Below the pieces are notes generated by a model. It was given only the letters and a program-made list of their open reading frames with translations, was not told where the DNA came from and made no database searches. Shown here one piece after another: positions 36,601 to 46,300 of a stretch of DNA of 64,000 bases. The translations under genes were made by a program, and so were the position numbers. Source of the stretch: Planctomycetota bacterium (GTDB lineage Bacteria; Planctomycetota; UBA1135; JACQFD01); assembly GCA_016200225.1 (NCBI GenBank), contig JACQFD010000036.1, positions 31,714 through 95,713 on the forward strand, given 5' to 3'. Each line of letters begins with the position of its first letter. Position 1 is the first letter of the stretch.

Positions 36601-37356
36601 CGCGGCTGCTGCGCATGCGTCGAGGCTCGCCGTCGCGTCGGGGCGGTCGAGGATGTTTGCGGCGGCGTGGGCATAGGTAATGAACCCGTTGCGATCGATG
36701 ACGAAACTTGCGGGGCGGGCGGCGTCGGTTTCGCCGCGGTAGGCGCCTATATGTAACAGATCGTAGGCGACGATGGCGGTTTTGTCATGATCGGAGAGAA
36801 ATCGGATGGCGCCGCCGAAATAAGCCTCCCATCTTAACAATTCCTCCGGCGTGTCGTTCGAGACCGCGACGATTTTGATTTGTTGTAATCCTCTTTTCTT
36901 AAATTCATCCGCAAGACCTTGCAGTTCGGCTTTGCAAATGATTCACCATGTGCCGCGGAAGAAAACGAGCAGAACGGGGTCGCTTTTATATATATCCGAA
37001 AGCCGCGCCGGCGCGCCGTGCGCGTCGGTCAGCGTAAAATCGCGGGCGTGGTCGCCGGCGCGTGGCACGCCGGCTCCGGAAGGAACGCGGATCGCCAGCA
37101 GTAATATTATGATTAAACCTGCGGCGGCCGCGCCCGCCGCGCTTCCCAGAATCCATGCAATCCACGCGCGGCGGGCCAGCGCGTGCGCGATCGCGAGCGC
37201 GCCGCCCGATCCCGTGAGCGCGATCGACATCCAATAGTTATTTCGAATCGCGGGCACGCCGATGCCGAGAAGGAGCAACGCGGGCCCGGCGGCGACGAGC
37301 GCGATCGAAAGAACCAGAATCGCATACGATTTTGCGAACGTGAGGCGGCTGCGCAT
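36589..37356 (-). CDS. Membrane-anchored selenocysteine peroxiredoxin-like protein (in-frame UGA at 36943-36945)
   Basis: Two open frames on the same strand and in the same frame are separated only by one TGA. Read through, they give 255 residues: three membrane helices (~10-95), then an AhpC/TSA-type thioredoxin fold: FTLTDAHGAPARLSDIY, PVLLVFFRGTW-U-IICKAELQGLADEF, KIVAVSNDTPEE, ARPASFVIDRNG. Peroxiredoxins of this type have F-R-G-x-W-C-x-x-C, so the UGA replaces the peroxidatic cysteine and a resolving cysteine remains (U-x-x-C). A hairpin with a fdhF-like loop follows at the right distance. Likely reduces peroxides or a disulfide at the membrane. It is the last gene of the MNIO operon. 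Stop-codon termination at 36943 would leave no active site, so readthrough is the only sensible reading. Confidence 0.88.
36909..36924 (-). promoter_or_regulatory. Predicted bacterial SECIS hairpin
   Basis: Begins 18 bases after the UGA on the minus strand: CUGCAA-GGUC-UUGCGG folds into a 6-bp stem (one G-U pair) with a GGUC apical loop, 24 bases from UGA to the first loop G. Bacterial SECIS rules ask for a G at the start of the apical loop and 16-37 bases spacing; the E. coli fdhF element has the very similar GCAGGUCUGC tip. Confidence 0.75.
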
Positions 37357-37393
37357 GTCCGCTATCTAACAGATTTTTAGGCGATGTAAAGGA

Positions 37394-37780
37394 TCAACCC
37401 CCCCGCGCGAGTTCGGCAACCGCCGCGTCGAGGCCGCGCGAACTTAGGAATTGTATGAATCCACGCGCCTCCGGCCGGCCGAAATATTCGACCGGCGGCG
37501 TCGATTGATGATATTCGCGAAAAGCGGCCGCGAACGCGGCGGGATCGCGGTCGAACCATGCGGCGAGACGGTCGTCGGCGCGGTAAACGCGTTCGAATCT
37601 TAACTTTTTCACAAGCAGGCTCGATAATATAAATCCGTCGCGTTCGCGGTCGTTGTTTAATATTCTTTCAACGGCGGCGCGGTCGTCGTTTTGTAATAAT
37701 TCGCGTTCCACGCGCAACGCCGCGATCGGATCGTCGGCGAGCAGCGCCCGCAGCAGCGAATGATATAATTCCGCGTTCAT
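37394..37780 (-). CDS. Small helical partner protein of the MNIO enzyme
   Basis: 128 residues, predicted all-helical, no signal peptide. The ATG overlaps the stop of the MNIO gene as ATGA, so the two are translationally coupled. Phrases such as RVYRADDRLAAWFDRDPAAFAAAFREYHQSTPPVEYFGRPEARGFIQFLSSRG recall the small helical or DUF2063-like partners of DUF692 proteins, which help bind the substrate peptide. I cannot assign it to a named family. It most likely delivers or recognises the MNIO substrate. It lies 37 bases before the selenoprotein gene. Confidence 0.75.
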   Translation of the reverse strand: MNAELYHSLLRALLADDPIAALRVERELLQNDDRAAVERILNNDRERDGFILSSLLVKKLRFERVYRADDRLAAWFDRDPAAFAAAFREYHQSTPPVEYFGRPEARGFIQFLSSRGLDAAVAELARGG

Positions 37781-38703
37781 GCGAATGCGCAACGCCAGAC
37801 GTCGCGGGCGCGGCGGACCTCGTCGCGGAGCGCGGGCACGCCCGAGGCGTCGAACGTGGCGTTCAATCGTTCGACGACGACGCCGCCGATATTATTACAT
37901 TTCGGAAGAAACTCTTCATAAAGATTCCAGACTTCGCCGGGAATCGCCCCGTCGTGCGAATCGAGCCGCATCACGCGGCCCGAACGCAGCCACGCGGCGT
38001 CGCTGTCGGCGCCGCCGCTCAAATGGATCTGTATCACGCGGTCGAGATCGAGGCGCGAAACGTAATCCCGCGCGCTCGTTCCGTTATTTTTACATTGTGT
38101 ATAAACATTATGGAGGTCGAGCATGATATGACAATTGCTCTCGCGCGCGAGCCGATTCAAATAATCCGGTTCGAGTTCCGGATCCTCCATATGAAAATAA
38201 GCGACGTTGTTCTCGAACGCCGCCGCGGGCACGATCTCCGCGATCGCGCGCATCCGCGCCGACACCGCCGCCGCCGTTTCGTTATTATACAAAAACGGCA
38301 GCGGCAGAACGCTAAACAAACCGTCGATCGCCATCCAACCGAGATGTTCGCTCATCCATGGAAATTGAAACGATTGATAATCGTCGCGCAGCCGTTCGAT
38401 CCACGCGCGCGTGCGCGCCGCATCGCGCTCGATCGGCGTCGCCGGCGAAAACGCGAGACCGTGCGCGACGAACGGCCGCCCCGAACGCTCCTTGATTTGA
38501 TAAAATAACCGATGATAATCGTTGCGTTCGAGCCGCGCAAAATCCCCCGCCGCGCCCGATTGTACACTTTCGCGCGACGGTCTCCACATCGCCTCCGGAT
38601 TCACTTCAAAATAATCCGCCTCGTTTTCGATAATTTCCCGCGTCAGCGTCAAATACTCCAGATCCGGATGCAGACTGAAACCGACTCCGAGACGGGGAGG
38701 CAT
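37777..38703 (-). CDS. MNIO-family (DUF692) multinuclear iron oxygenase
   Basis: 308 residues, normal for the family, TIM-barrel fold. Family landmarks in order: GVGFSLHPDLEYL, FEVNPE, FVAHGLAF (His), MSEHLGWM, FENNVAYFHM, HIMLDLHNVYTQCKNNG (Asp, His), VIQIHLSGG (His), DSHDG (Asp, His) and VVVERLNATFD (Glu). MNIO enzymes such as MbnB, TglH and the bufferin enzymes modify cysteines of ribosomally made peptides with a di- or tri-iron centre. The gene starts 9 bases after the fourth exported paralog and overlaps its small partner, so the exported paralogs are the obvious candidate substrates. Cytoplasmic. Confidence 0.92.
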   Translation of the reverse strand: MPPRLGVGFSLHPDLEYLTLTREIIENEADYFEVNPEAMWRPSRESVQSGAAGDFARLERNDYHRLFYQIKERSGRPFVAHGLAFSPATPIERDAARTRAWIERLRDDYQSFQFPWMSEHLGWMAIDGLFSVLPLPFLYNNETAAAVSARMRAIAEIVPAAAFENNVAYFHMEDPELEPDYLNRLARESNCHIMLDLHNVYTQCKNNGTSARDYVSRLDLDRVIQIHLSGGADSDAAWLRSGRVMRLDSHDGAIPGEVWNLYEEFLPKCNNIGGVVVERLNATFDASGVPALRDEVRRARDVWRCAFA

Positions 38704-38712
38704 GAATATTAA

Positions 38713-39813
38713 TTATTTCGATAAATAATTAATAAATTTTCGGGAGACGGGGCCGGACTCCCCCATGCCGCAAGCCGATCCCGGCACGTTCTCGTCCCCG
38801 TCAATCCCGCCGCAGCCATTGCTTTGACCGTGTTTCGTACCGAGGCGAACGCCGAATGGAAGGCAACCCGCGCGACGCGATTTGTCGGCCTCCAAAAATG
38901 CGTGCTCAAGGATTGCATAGATCATGAATTTTTTATTGTTTGATTTCGTCACGCGTATCAAATTTATGAAATAAGAAGCGCGCCGTAGGCCGATTTCTGC
39001 GAAAAACACATCGTCCTTCCTTTCAAGCTTTGAATTTACCAATCGAACCCAAGAACTTGGAAGATCGTCTTCGAGCAACTCGCCGGTCCAGTGAACGGAC
39101 CCCGAAGCCTGACCGTCGAATCTCCAGAGCAATTCGGAACGTCGCCCAACGTTATCGCGAAGCCAAAGCGTCTTTCTATTAATATCCAGACGCTCATATT
39201 CCCATTCGATATGCTTGACGATGGCGCCGCGCGCTTCGGGCGTCATTTGCGCATAGGACTCGTCGGCGCGTTTTTGTAATAAATCATTATTTTCGCCGTG
39301 AAGTAACGTTCCGATGCTTTTCACAAATAGGTCGCGATTGCAAATCTCAGCCGTCGCGGCATTCGCGCGGCCGACGCACTTGCGATTGGCATCAATCCAA
39401 CAAAAAGATTCGCCGTCGGACATCGCCAATCGCGCGTCCGCCGCTTCTTTTTTAGTCAAGAATACAAACACAGTCTCCGCGAAAAGCGCGTGAAGCTCAA
39501 AATCAGGCAACTCTTTCGATCCGCCAATGTATTTGCCATTGTTATCACAATCGAATAAATACCCAATCCACGCCTCGCCAATCTTTTGCCTCTCCTCCGG
39601 CGCATCCGGCAATCTTAACACAACACATAACTGCCCCGTCGCCGCCGCGCATGCGAGGCCTTCGTCAAGGGCGCTTTTATTAGAAGGATTCGACGCCGGG
39701 CGGGAAGCTTGACGCGATTCCTGCGCAAAACACTTCCAAAAACCCGGTCCGTACGCCGCGCCCGCGGCGACGAGCGCTGAATATTGTATAAACTTGCGTC
39801 GGGTTGTTGACAT
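38713..39813 (-). CDS. Tat-exported protein of a four-member local family (copy 4), candidate MNIO substrate
   Basis: 366 residues. Tat signal MSTTRRKFIQYSALVAAGAAYGPGFWKC ends in a cysteine followed by FAQESR, which recurs in the paralogs. Family blocks: CVVLRLPDAPEERQKIGEAWIGYLFDCDNNG, ELHALFAETVFVFLTKKEA, GESFCWIDANRKCVG, LLHGENNDLLQKRA, then near the C-terminus LPFGVRLGTKHGQSNGCGGIDGDENVPGSACGMGESGPVSRKFINYL. The last block has cysteines in GCG and CGM contexts. No known domain. The MNIO gene begins 9 bases later. ATG at 39813 is chosen because it starts the Tat signal; longer in-frame starts exist upstream. Confidence 0.78.
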   Translation of the reverse strand: MSTTRRKFIQYSALVAAGAAYGPGFWKCFAQESRQASRPASNPSNKSALDEGLACAAATGQLCVVLRLPDAPEERQKIGEAWIGYLFDCDNNGKYIGGSKELPDFELHALFAETVFVFLTKKEAADARLAMSDGESFCWIDANRKCVGRANAATAEICNRDLFVKSIGTLLHGENNDLLQKRADESYAQMTPEARGAIVKHIEWEYERLDINRKTLWLRDNVGRRSELLWRFDGQASGSVHWTGELLEDDLPSSWVRLVNSKLERKDDVFFAEIGLRRASYFINLIRVTKSNNKKFMIYAILEHAFLEADKSRRAGCLPFGVRLGTKHGQSNGCGGIDGDENVPGSACGMGESGPVSRKFINYLSK

Positions 39814-39895
39814 GTGTCGGCGATCGTTCGTGTCGACGGTTTTCGCTCCCATCCTATTCCGATCCGCGGCGGCGCGCCGCGGAAATATTGCTAAA

Positions 39896-40936
39896 TCACC
39901 GCTTCGGGCGCGCCTCGACTTCGAACATGCGCGAAGCTCGGCTGACCGCGGCCATCCCGCAGGTCGGGCAGGGATCCTTATCATACACTTTCGCTTTCAC
40001 GCCGAACGGCAGTTGCGGCTCCGATTGATAACGATCCGCGCTCTCGAAGGCGGTTTCGATGAGGGCTCGCAGGCGCGTATTCTTGGCCCGCTCGTTTTTG
40101 TTATCTTTCTTGATCCCCGCGCGCTCCCAAATCAGCCACGGCAGCGCCTCATGTAAATGATCCAACATCGCTTGCCGGTCCGCATCGCTTACTTTCGAAT
40201 CGACGTATTTTATCAATTCCGCTTTCGGCTGCTCTCTCTCGCGCGTCGCTCCCGGATCCGCGGGCCACGCCCCCCGTTTGCGCGCGGGGAGTTCGCCCGA
40301 TTTAGGGGCGGATTCGCCGACGACACGGGCGTCGGAAATTTCATGATCCGTTTTGTATTGATTCATAAATTTTTCAAAAACGACTCGCGTTTCGTCGGAA
40401 AGTTTTTTTCGCGCGGCGGCGCCGCGTTCGGCGAGCCGTTCGATGGATCCGCCGTGGATCAGCGGAGATAACAATTCGACGAAGTGGCCGGCGTCGAGCA
40501 CGTGTTCCTTCGCCCATTTCGCGCCGGCGACGCGCGTCCGCGATTCGTCAACTGAGATAAAATCCTCCCCCTTGACCGTTTTCTTTATATACGTATCGAG
40601 TTCGTCGTCGGCTACAAATACGAACACCGCCTCCGCGAGCAATTCGTGCGCGTCGAGATCGAAAAAGTAATTATTAACAAGCCCGCCCGCGTCGAGAATC
40701 CGCTCGCCGTCGATCAGACTCTGAAACGAAATGGCGAGGCGCCAGGACTGATTCGTATTGTTCTCATAACGGACGACGACGAGCGGTTTCCCCGTTTCTT
40801 TTGCAAATTCGAACGCCTGTTCGAACGGGTGTTTTTCGCCGGGCGCCGCCATCGAACCTAAACAAAGCGCGAGGCCGAAAAGCGAAGCTCCGCGAACCGG
40901 CGTCGTTGCGTTTTGGGAGATCATGATATATTCCAT
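39896..40936 (-). CDS. Exported protein of the local family (copy 3), candidate MNIO substrate
   Basis: 346 residues. It has a Sec-like rather than Tat signal (GASLFGLALCLGSMAAP). The body aligns in outline with its neighbours: LVVVRYENNTNQSWRLAISFQSLIDGERI, ELLAEAVFVFVADDEL, GEDFISVDESRTRVAGA, SPLIHGGSIERLAERGA, and a helical C-terminal part ending LPFGVKAKVYDKDPCPTCGMAAVSRASRMFEVEARPKR. The CPTCGM motif matches the cysteine region of copies 1 and 4. It is the most divergent copy. ATGs at 40936 and 40924 are both possible. Function unknown. Confidence 0.72.
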   Translation of the reverse strand: MEYIMISQNATTPVRGASLFGLALCLGSMAAPGEKHPFEQAFEFAKETGKPLVVVRYENNTNQSWRLAISFQSLIDGERILDAGGLVNNYFFDLDAHELLAEAVFVFVADDELDTYIKKTVKGEDFISVDESRTRVAGAKWAKEHVLDAGHFVELLSPLIHGGSIERLAERGAAARKKLSDETRVVFEKFMNQYKTDHEISDARVVGESAPKSGELPARKRGAWPADPGATREREQPKAELIKYVDSKVSDADRQAMLDHLHEALPWLIWERAGIKKDNKNERAKNTRLRALIETAFESADRYQSEPQLPFGVKAKVYDKDPCPTCGMAAVSRASRMFEVEARPKR

Positions 40937-40973
40937 TTGATATCAAATTATCGGCCGGACGAACTTGCCGCCG

Positions 40974-42008
40974 CTATTTTTTTTTATTGACATAATTTAC
41001 AATTTGTTTGTTCGATCCGGATTGCGATTCCGCTGTGCTGACGGATATACCGAACGGCAATCCAGGCATGCCTCTCGTCGCGCCGACGGTGCGGAAGGAC
41101 TCCTCGAGAAGCGCCTCGATCCGGAGCCGCCGGTCGCCCGGCGCCGCGCTCAAAAGTAAATTTATCAAATACGGCGCGTTGCGCAGCGCCGTCGCGCTCG
41201 TGTACGGTTCGTCGTCGTTCTCAATCTTAATATTTACGAGACGGAGCCACGAAATGCCCATCCAACCATTGCCGTCGGGATCCTCCGCCATTTGAATTCC
41301 GCGCCAACCTCCGAACCCGCCGCGCTCTCTCTGGTATTCGTTCAACGGATTCTGCTGGCGCCCGACGACGCGCGCGATCCCGTCTTTCCAATTCTTCGGC
41401 GTCTCGCCGTTTTCGATATGCGCCCGAAGCGCGCGCCTTTCGCCGGCGTTCATGCCGGCCTCGCATGCGGCCGCCCGTTTAATTAATATTTCATTTTCGC
41501 GGCCGTGCAGCATGCCGTTCATATTCTTTACAAATGTATCGCGATGGCAATGATCGCCAACGGCGGCGGCCGCGCCGCCGAGCCGCGCGCGATGGATATC
41601 GATCCAGCAGAGCGATTCGCCGGTTTTGAACGGCACGGCCGCGGCCTCGGCCTCCTCTTTCGTTAAAAATACAAAAACCGCCTCGGCGAAGATCGCGTGG
41701 AGTTCGAAATCGGGCGGCGCCATCCGGTCGAGAACCGCCAGGCCCCTGTTGTCACATTCGTAAATATAACGAACCCAGGCTTCGCCGATCGTTTGCTTAT
41801 CTTCGGGCGCGTCGGGAAGACGCAGCACGACGCACGCCTGCCGCGTCGTCGCGATTTGCGCGAAGGCCGCGTCGAGCAGTCCGGGTTTCGCGGGCCGCGA
41901 CGCAGGCCGGGAATCCTGCGCGAAACAATGAAGTAATCCGGGGCCAACACCGATCGCCGCGGCCGTGAGCGCGAAGCATTGTATAAAAGCGCGCCGGGCG
42001 TATTCCAT
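40974..42008 (-). CDS. Tat-exported protein of the local family (copy 2), lacking the C-terminal cysteine motif
   Basis: 344 residues. Tat signal MEYARRAFIQCFALTAAAIGVGPGLLHC followed by FAQDSRPASRPA. Shared blocks: CVVLRLPDAPEDKQTIGEAWVRYIYECDN, ELHAIFAEAVFVFLTKEEA, GESLCWIDIHRARLG, MLHGRENEILIKRA, PYLINLLLSAAPGDRRLRIEALLEESF, LPFGISVSTAESQSGSNKQIVNYVNKKK. The tail stops short: the GCG...CGM cysteines of copies 1 and 4 are absent. It begins 2 bases after the stop of copy 1, so these are tightly coupled. Function unknown. Confidence 0.78.
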   Translation of the reverse strand: MEYARRAFIQCFALTAAAIGVGPGLLHCFAQDSRPASRPAKPGLLDAAFAQIATTRQACVVLRLPDAPEDKQTIGEAWVRYIYECDNRGLAVLDRMAPPDFELHAIFAEAVFVFLTKEEAEAAAVPFKTGESLCWIDIHRARLGGAAAAVGDHCHRDTFVKNMNGMLHGRENEILIKRAAACEAGMNAGERRALRAHIENGETPKNWKDGIARVVGRQQNPLNEYQRERGGFGGWRGIQMAEDPDGNGWMGISWLRLVNIKIENDDEPYTSATALRNAPYLINLLLSAAPGDRRLRIEALLEESFRTVGATRGMPGLPFGISVSTAESQSGSNKQIVNYVNKKK

Positions 42009-42010
42009 GA

Positions 42011-43075
42011 TTATTTATTATCAAATCGCAGAAGTTTGCGGCTGATCTCGCCGACGAGAGCCATTCCGCAATCATACACTTCCGCGCCCCACGTCTGATT
42101 GCCGCAACCGCTCGATTTGCCGATCTGAGTCTGAATATGAATTCCGAACGGCAGTTCGGCGCGCGCGCCGTCGCCCGCGGAAAAGTAGCATTGTAGAATC
42201 AGTCTTCGCGCCGCTTCGCGCTGTGTCGCGGTCGTTTCCTTTGCAAAGAATGACGAAACGACGGCTGCGAGCACCGGCGGCGTTTCCTTAATCAACAATT
42301 CAGCGTCCGCATCGTTAAATTTTATGTTGCCAATTTTGATCCATGCGTCGCGCAGTGCGAATCCCTCGTGCGGATCCTCGCTTTCGCGCGCGGCGCTGTC
42401 CCACAAGAATCCGGAATGAATATTAAATCTTCGCCAGAGATCCCGCCACTGCCGCTCTTCGACGGACGCTTTCTCCATCGATTCGACAAATCGCCCGTAC
42501 GCTTTTTTCCAGCCGTCGCCCGCGGCCGCGCGCGCGCGCGCCGCTCGATTTATTAATATACTATTATTTTCGCCGTGGACAATCGCGGCGAGGGCGGATG
42601 CAAGCGTTGCCGCGCTTGCGCTCCACGGTTCGTCGAGCGATGCGCCGCGTTCGCGCCGCGCGTTTTCGTCGACGCAAATCAACGTTTCGTTATTTACAAA
42701 TCCGGCGATTCCGTTCTTCGCCGCTTTTTTCGATAAAAATACAATAACCGACGACGCCAGAACCGCGACGGCCATCATGTCGGGCGCAGGGGCGAGTTGG
42801 ATTTGATCGGCGCCCGCGCCGCGGAGGCCGATCATCATTTCGAGCAATCCGTCGCCGAGCGCGTTTCGTTGCAATTCGTCGTCGGGCAACACCCACGCGA
42901 CGCAGACTTTGGAATCGCGTTTCGCCGCGGCGAGCGCTTTTTGTAAATCGTCTTTTTCGGCGGCCGGTTTCGGCCGCGATTCGCCTTGATAACAATTCCA
43001 AAAATTAATAAAAACGCCGGAAATGAGCGCGTCGCGCGCTGCCAGTTTCAAAAACTCCCGGCGGTTGTTCGGCAT
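42011..43075 (-). CDS. Tat-exported protein of the local family (copy 1), first gene of the MNIO operon
   Basis: 354 residues. Tat signal MPNNRREFLKLAARDALISGVFINFWNC, again with a cysteine at its end, followed by YQGESRPKP. Body blocks parallel copies 2 and 4: CVAWVLPDDELQRNALGDGLLEMMIGL, AVLASSVIVFLSKKAA, NETLICVDENARRERGA, IVHGENNSILINRAARARAAAG, then LPFGIHIQTQIGKSSGCGNQTWGAEVYDCGMALVGEISRKLLRF with the cysteine motif. ATG at 43075 is chosen because it begins the Tat signal. The 278 bases upstream, shared with the divergent gene at 43354, should contain the operon promoter. Confidence 0.78.
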   Translation of the reverse strand: MPNNRREFLKLAARDALISGVFINFWNCYQGESRPKPAAEKDDLQKALAAAKRDSKVCVAWVLPDDELQRNALGDGLLEMMIGLRGAGADQIQLAPAPDMMAVAVLASSVIVFLSKKAAKNGIAGFVNNETLICVDENARRERGASLDEPWSASAATLASALAAIVHGENNSILINRAARARAAAGDGWKKAYGRFVESMEKASVEERQWRDLWRRFNIHSGFLWDSAARESEDPHEGFALRDAWIKIGNIKFNDADAELLIKETPPVLAAVVSSFFAKETTATQREAARRLILQCYFSAGDGARAELPFGIHIQTQIGKSSGCGNQTWGAEVYDCGMALVGEISRKLLRFDNK

Positions 43076-43353
43076 GGGTCTGTGCTTTCGTATCCAAGAC
43101 GAGTGCCGCGCCGGAATCATAGAAGGAATTCTCCCGGCGGCGGCTGACGGGATACCCGCGCGCGCCGCGGCTCCGGCCGCGGTGACCCTTTGGGGCACAA
43201 CGGGTGCGCGACCGAACGGCGATGCGGGTATCCCTGAGCGGAAATGGACGCAGCCGCCCGCCGAACAATCTCGGAATTCCGGCGCGGACGTGCCGCAGGG
43301 GCCGCCTTGCTGCTACGCTTTTGGGTTCGCGCCATCGCGCGACCCTCCACGCC

Positions 43354-46300
43354 ATGACCCACCGCGCAACCGCGTCGCCGATTTCTTTATTTGTATTTTA
43401 TCTTATCTTTATTTGCGCGTTCATAAATTCAAACGCGCGCGCGCAGGATCCCGGCGACGCGAAGTGGATTTGGGGGAGCTGGGCGAAGGAACTCGACCGC
43501 CCCGAAAATGAACATTGTTATTTTCGACTCGAATTCAATCTGCCCGAGGCGCCGACCGACGCGCTCTTTTATTTTACTTGCGATAACAGTTTCGAATTAT
43601 TTGTAAATGGCAAGTCGGTTTCGCGCGGCGGCGACTGGGCGCAGCCGCGGCGTATACAACTGAAGAAAAGCCTCGAGAAAGGTAAAAATACATTCGCCAT
43701 CGACGGCCTCAACGAAAGCAAATCGCCCGCGGCTTTGTTATTTTTCGGCGAACTCAAATTCGAAAAAGCGCCCCCAATGCGGATCGTCAGCGACAAAAGC
43801 ACTTTCACCATCGAAAATAAAGAAAATGGCTGGAGCGATCGAAAATTTACAACCGCCAATGCCGCCCCCGCCGTCGAATTCGGCGCGTACGGAATGTCGC
43901 CATGGGGAAGTTTAACGTTTCAAATCGAAACGCGCTTCGAAACGCGCCCGGGTTTTCGCGTCGACCCCGTCGCGGGCGGTCTCGGCAGCCTCGTCGCGCT
44001 CGCGCTCGCGGACGAAGGCGCGGAAATGTATGTTTCGGTCGAACGCGGTCCGATTTATAATATTACCAAAGGCGGAGACGCGACGCCGTTCTGCACCGAA
44101 TTGAAGAACTGCCACGGTCTGTGCGTCCGCGGCGGCTCGCTGTACGCGGTCGGCAACGGCCCGAAAGGCAGCGGTTTTTATAAGATTCCAATATTAAACG
44201 ATAAAACGGCGGGCGCCGCGCAGTGCCTCGGAAAATTCAAGGGCGAAACCGGCGAGCACGGCCCCCACGGCGTCGTTTTCGGTCCCGACGGAAGATTTTA
44301 TATCACCATCGGCAATTTCATGCAAAGCGCGGAGCCGTCGCCGAATTCGCCGTACAAAATACATTATGAAGGACATCCGCTGCCGTATTATACAGATCCG
44401 CTCGGCCACGGAACGCAGGTGCGGACGCCGGCGGGCACCGTCGTTTCCGTCGATCCCGACGGTAAAGACTGGCGCGTCGTCGCCGGAGGCATTCGCAATC
44501 ATTATGATCTCGCGTTCGACGGCTCCGGAAATTTATTTACATTCGACAGCGACATGGAGTGGGATATCGGCCTGCCGTGGTATCTGCCGGTGCGATTATT
44601 ACAAATCGTTCCCGGCGGCGAATACGGCCGCCGCGTCGGCACCGAAGTCTGGCCGGATTGGGCGGAGGATTCGCTGCCGCCGGTCGCGAATGTCGGACGC
44701 GGCTCGCCGACCGGCATGGCGTTTTATAACAAACAACAATTTCCCCGGGAATTATGGAATGCGCTTCTGTGCGGCGACTGGTCCCGCGGAGAAATCCTCG
44801 CGTTCCATCTGACGCCTTCGGGAACCAGTTTCACGGCTACGTTCGAATCGCTGTTGCGCGGCCATCCGCTGAATATTACGGATCTCGAGGTCGCGGGCGA
44901 CGGATCTGTATTATTTACAACCGGCGGCCGCGGCACGAACGGCGGAGTTTACAGATTGTCGTACTCCGCGCCGAAAGCCGTCGAAGCCGCGCTCTCGCTC
45001 GCGGGCTCGCCGCGGACCTATCCTGAATATAACGATTCGACGCCGCAAAACGAACTCGATGCCGCGGCGAACGGCAACGATCGATTCTTAAGATTCGCGG
45101 CGATGCATTATTTCGAATCGAGCGATCCGAAACGCTGGACTGTCGGGAGCGGCGCGGCGTTTTTGGCGGCCGCGCGGCGCGACATGGCCCTCGAACCCGC
45201 GAGCAGCGCATTCGTAACAAAACACGCCGCAGCGCTCGACGCGTTCGAAAATCATTATAACGATCCGAAACGCGCGCCGTGGTGGCGGCTCGCGTTGCTG
45301 CGCGCGCTCACGCTCGATTTTTGTCATAAACAAATCGACGAGGCCGAACGCGCGCGCGTCGCGAAATCGATTTTACATTATTTTCCGGCGGCGACGCGCG
45401 AGGAGAACCGCGATCTGACATTATTGATCGCGTCGACCGCGCCCGAGGGCGGCGTCGACGCGATTTTAAAACAAATGAAGTCGGAGGCCTCGCGCGCCGA
45501 GCAGATTTACGATGCGTATTGTTTGCGCGCGATTCCCGCCGGATGGAGCGCCGACGGCCGCGGCTATTTGATACATTGGCTTCGCGAATCCAAAAAATGG
45601 GACGGCGGATTCAGTTATAAAGGATATCTCACGAAAATAACGAAAGACTTCAAAAAACTCTGCACCGAGGACGAAATAAAGATTCTCGACGCGCCGGTCG
45701 CGGCGGAGGAGATCGTTTCCGCGACGGTGGCGTCCGGCACGCTCGCGCCCAAAGTTCTCGACACGACGCTTGCGATTCTAAACGCTTCGCGGTCGGCGCC
45801 GCAGCACAACGCGGCCGAGGGCGCGCTCATATTCCAGAATTTATGTTCCAAATGCCACAGTTGCGGCAGCGTGCAGGGCCGGAATCTCGGCCAGGATTTA
45901 ACAACAGCCTCCGGGCGGTTCGGGACGGAGGATATGTTGGATGCGATCATCAATCCGAGCCGGATCGTTTCGGATCAGTATCAATCCTGGGACCTCCGCC
46001 CGAAATCGGGCGCGCCGGTCTCGGGTCTGCGCGGCGAGGAGACGGAGTCCGAACTTACCATTGTCACGGCCGACGGCACGGCCATGAAATACAATAAACA
46101 CGACATCGACGAAGTTATCAAATCCCCCGTTTCGCTCATGCCGGCCGGCCTTCTCGACTCGCTCACATATGAACAGGTCGGAGATTTATTTGCATTTATT
46201 GAATCGCGCGGCGAGGCGGCGCCATTGAAGAAAAGCCGCTGGACGACCGTTTTTAACGGTAAGGATCTCGACGGGTTCGACGGGCAGTCGGAATATTGGA

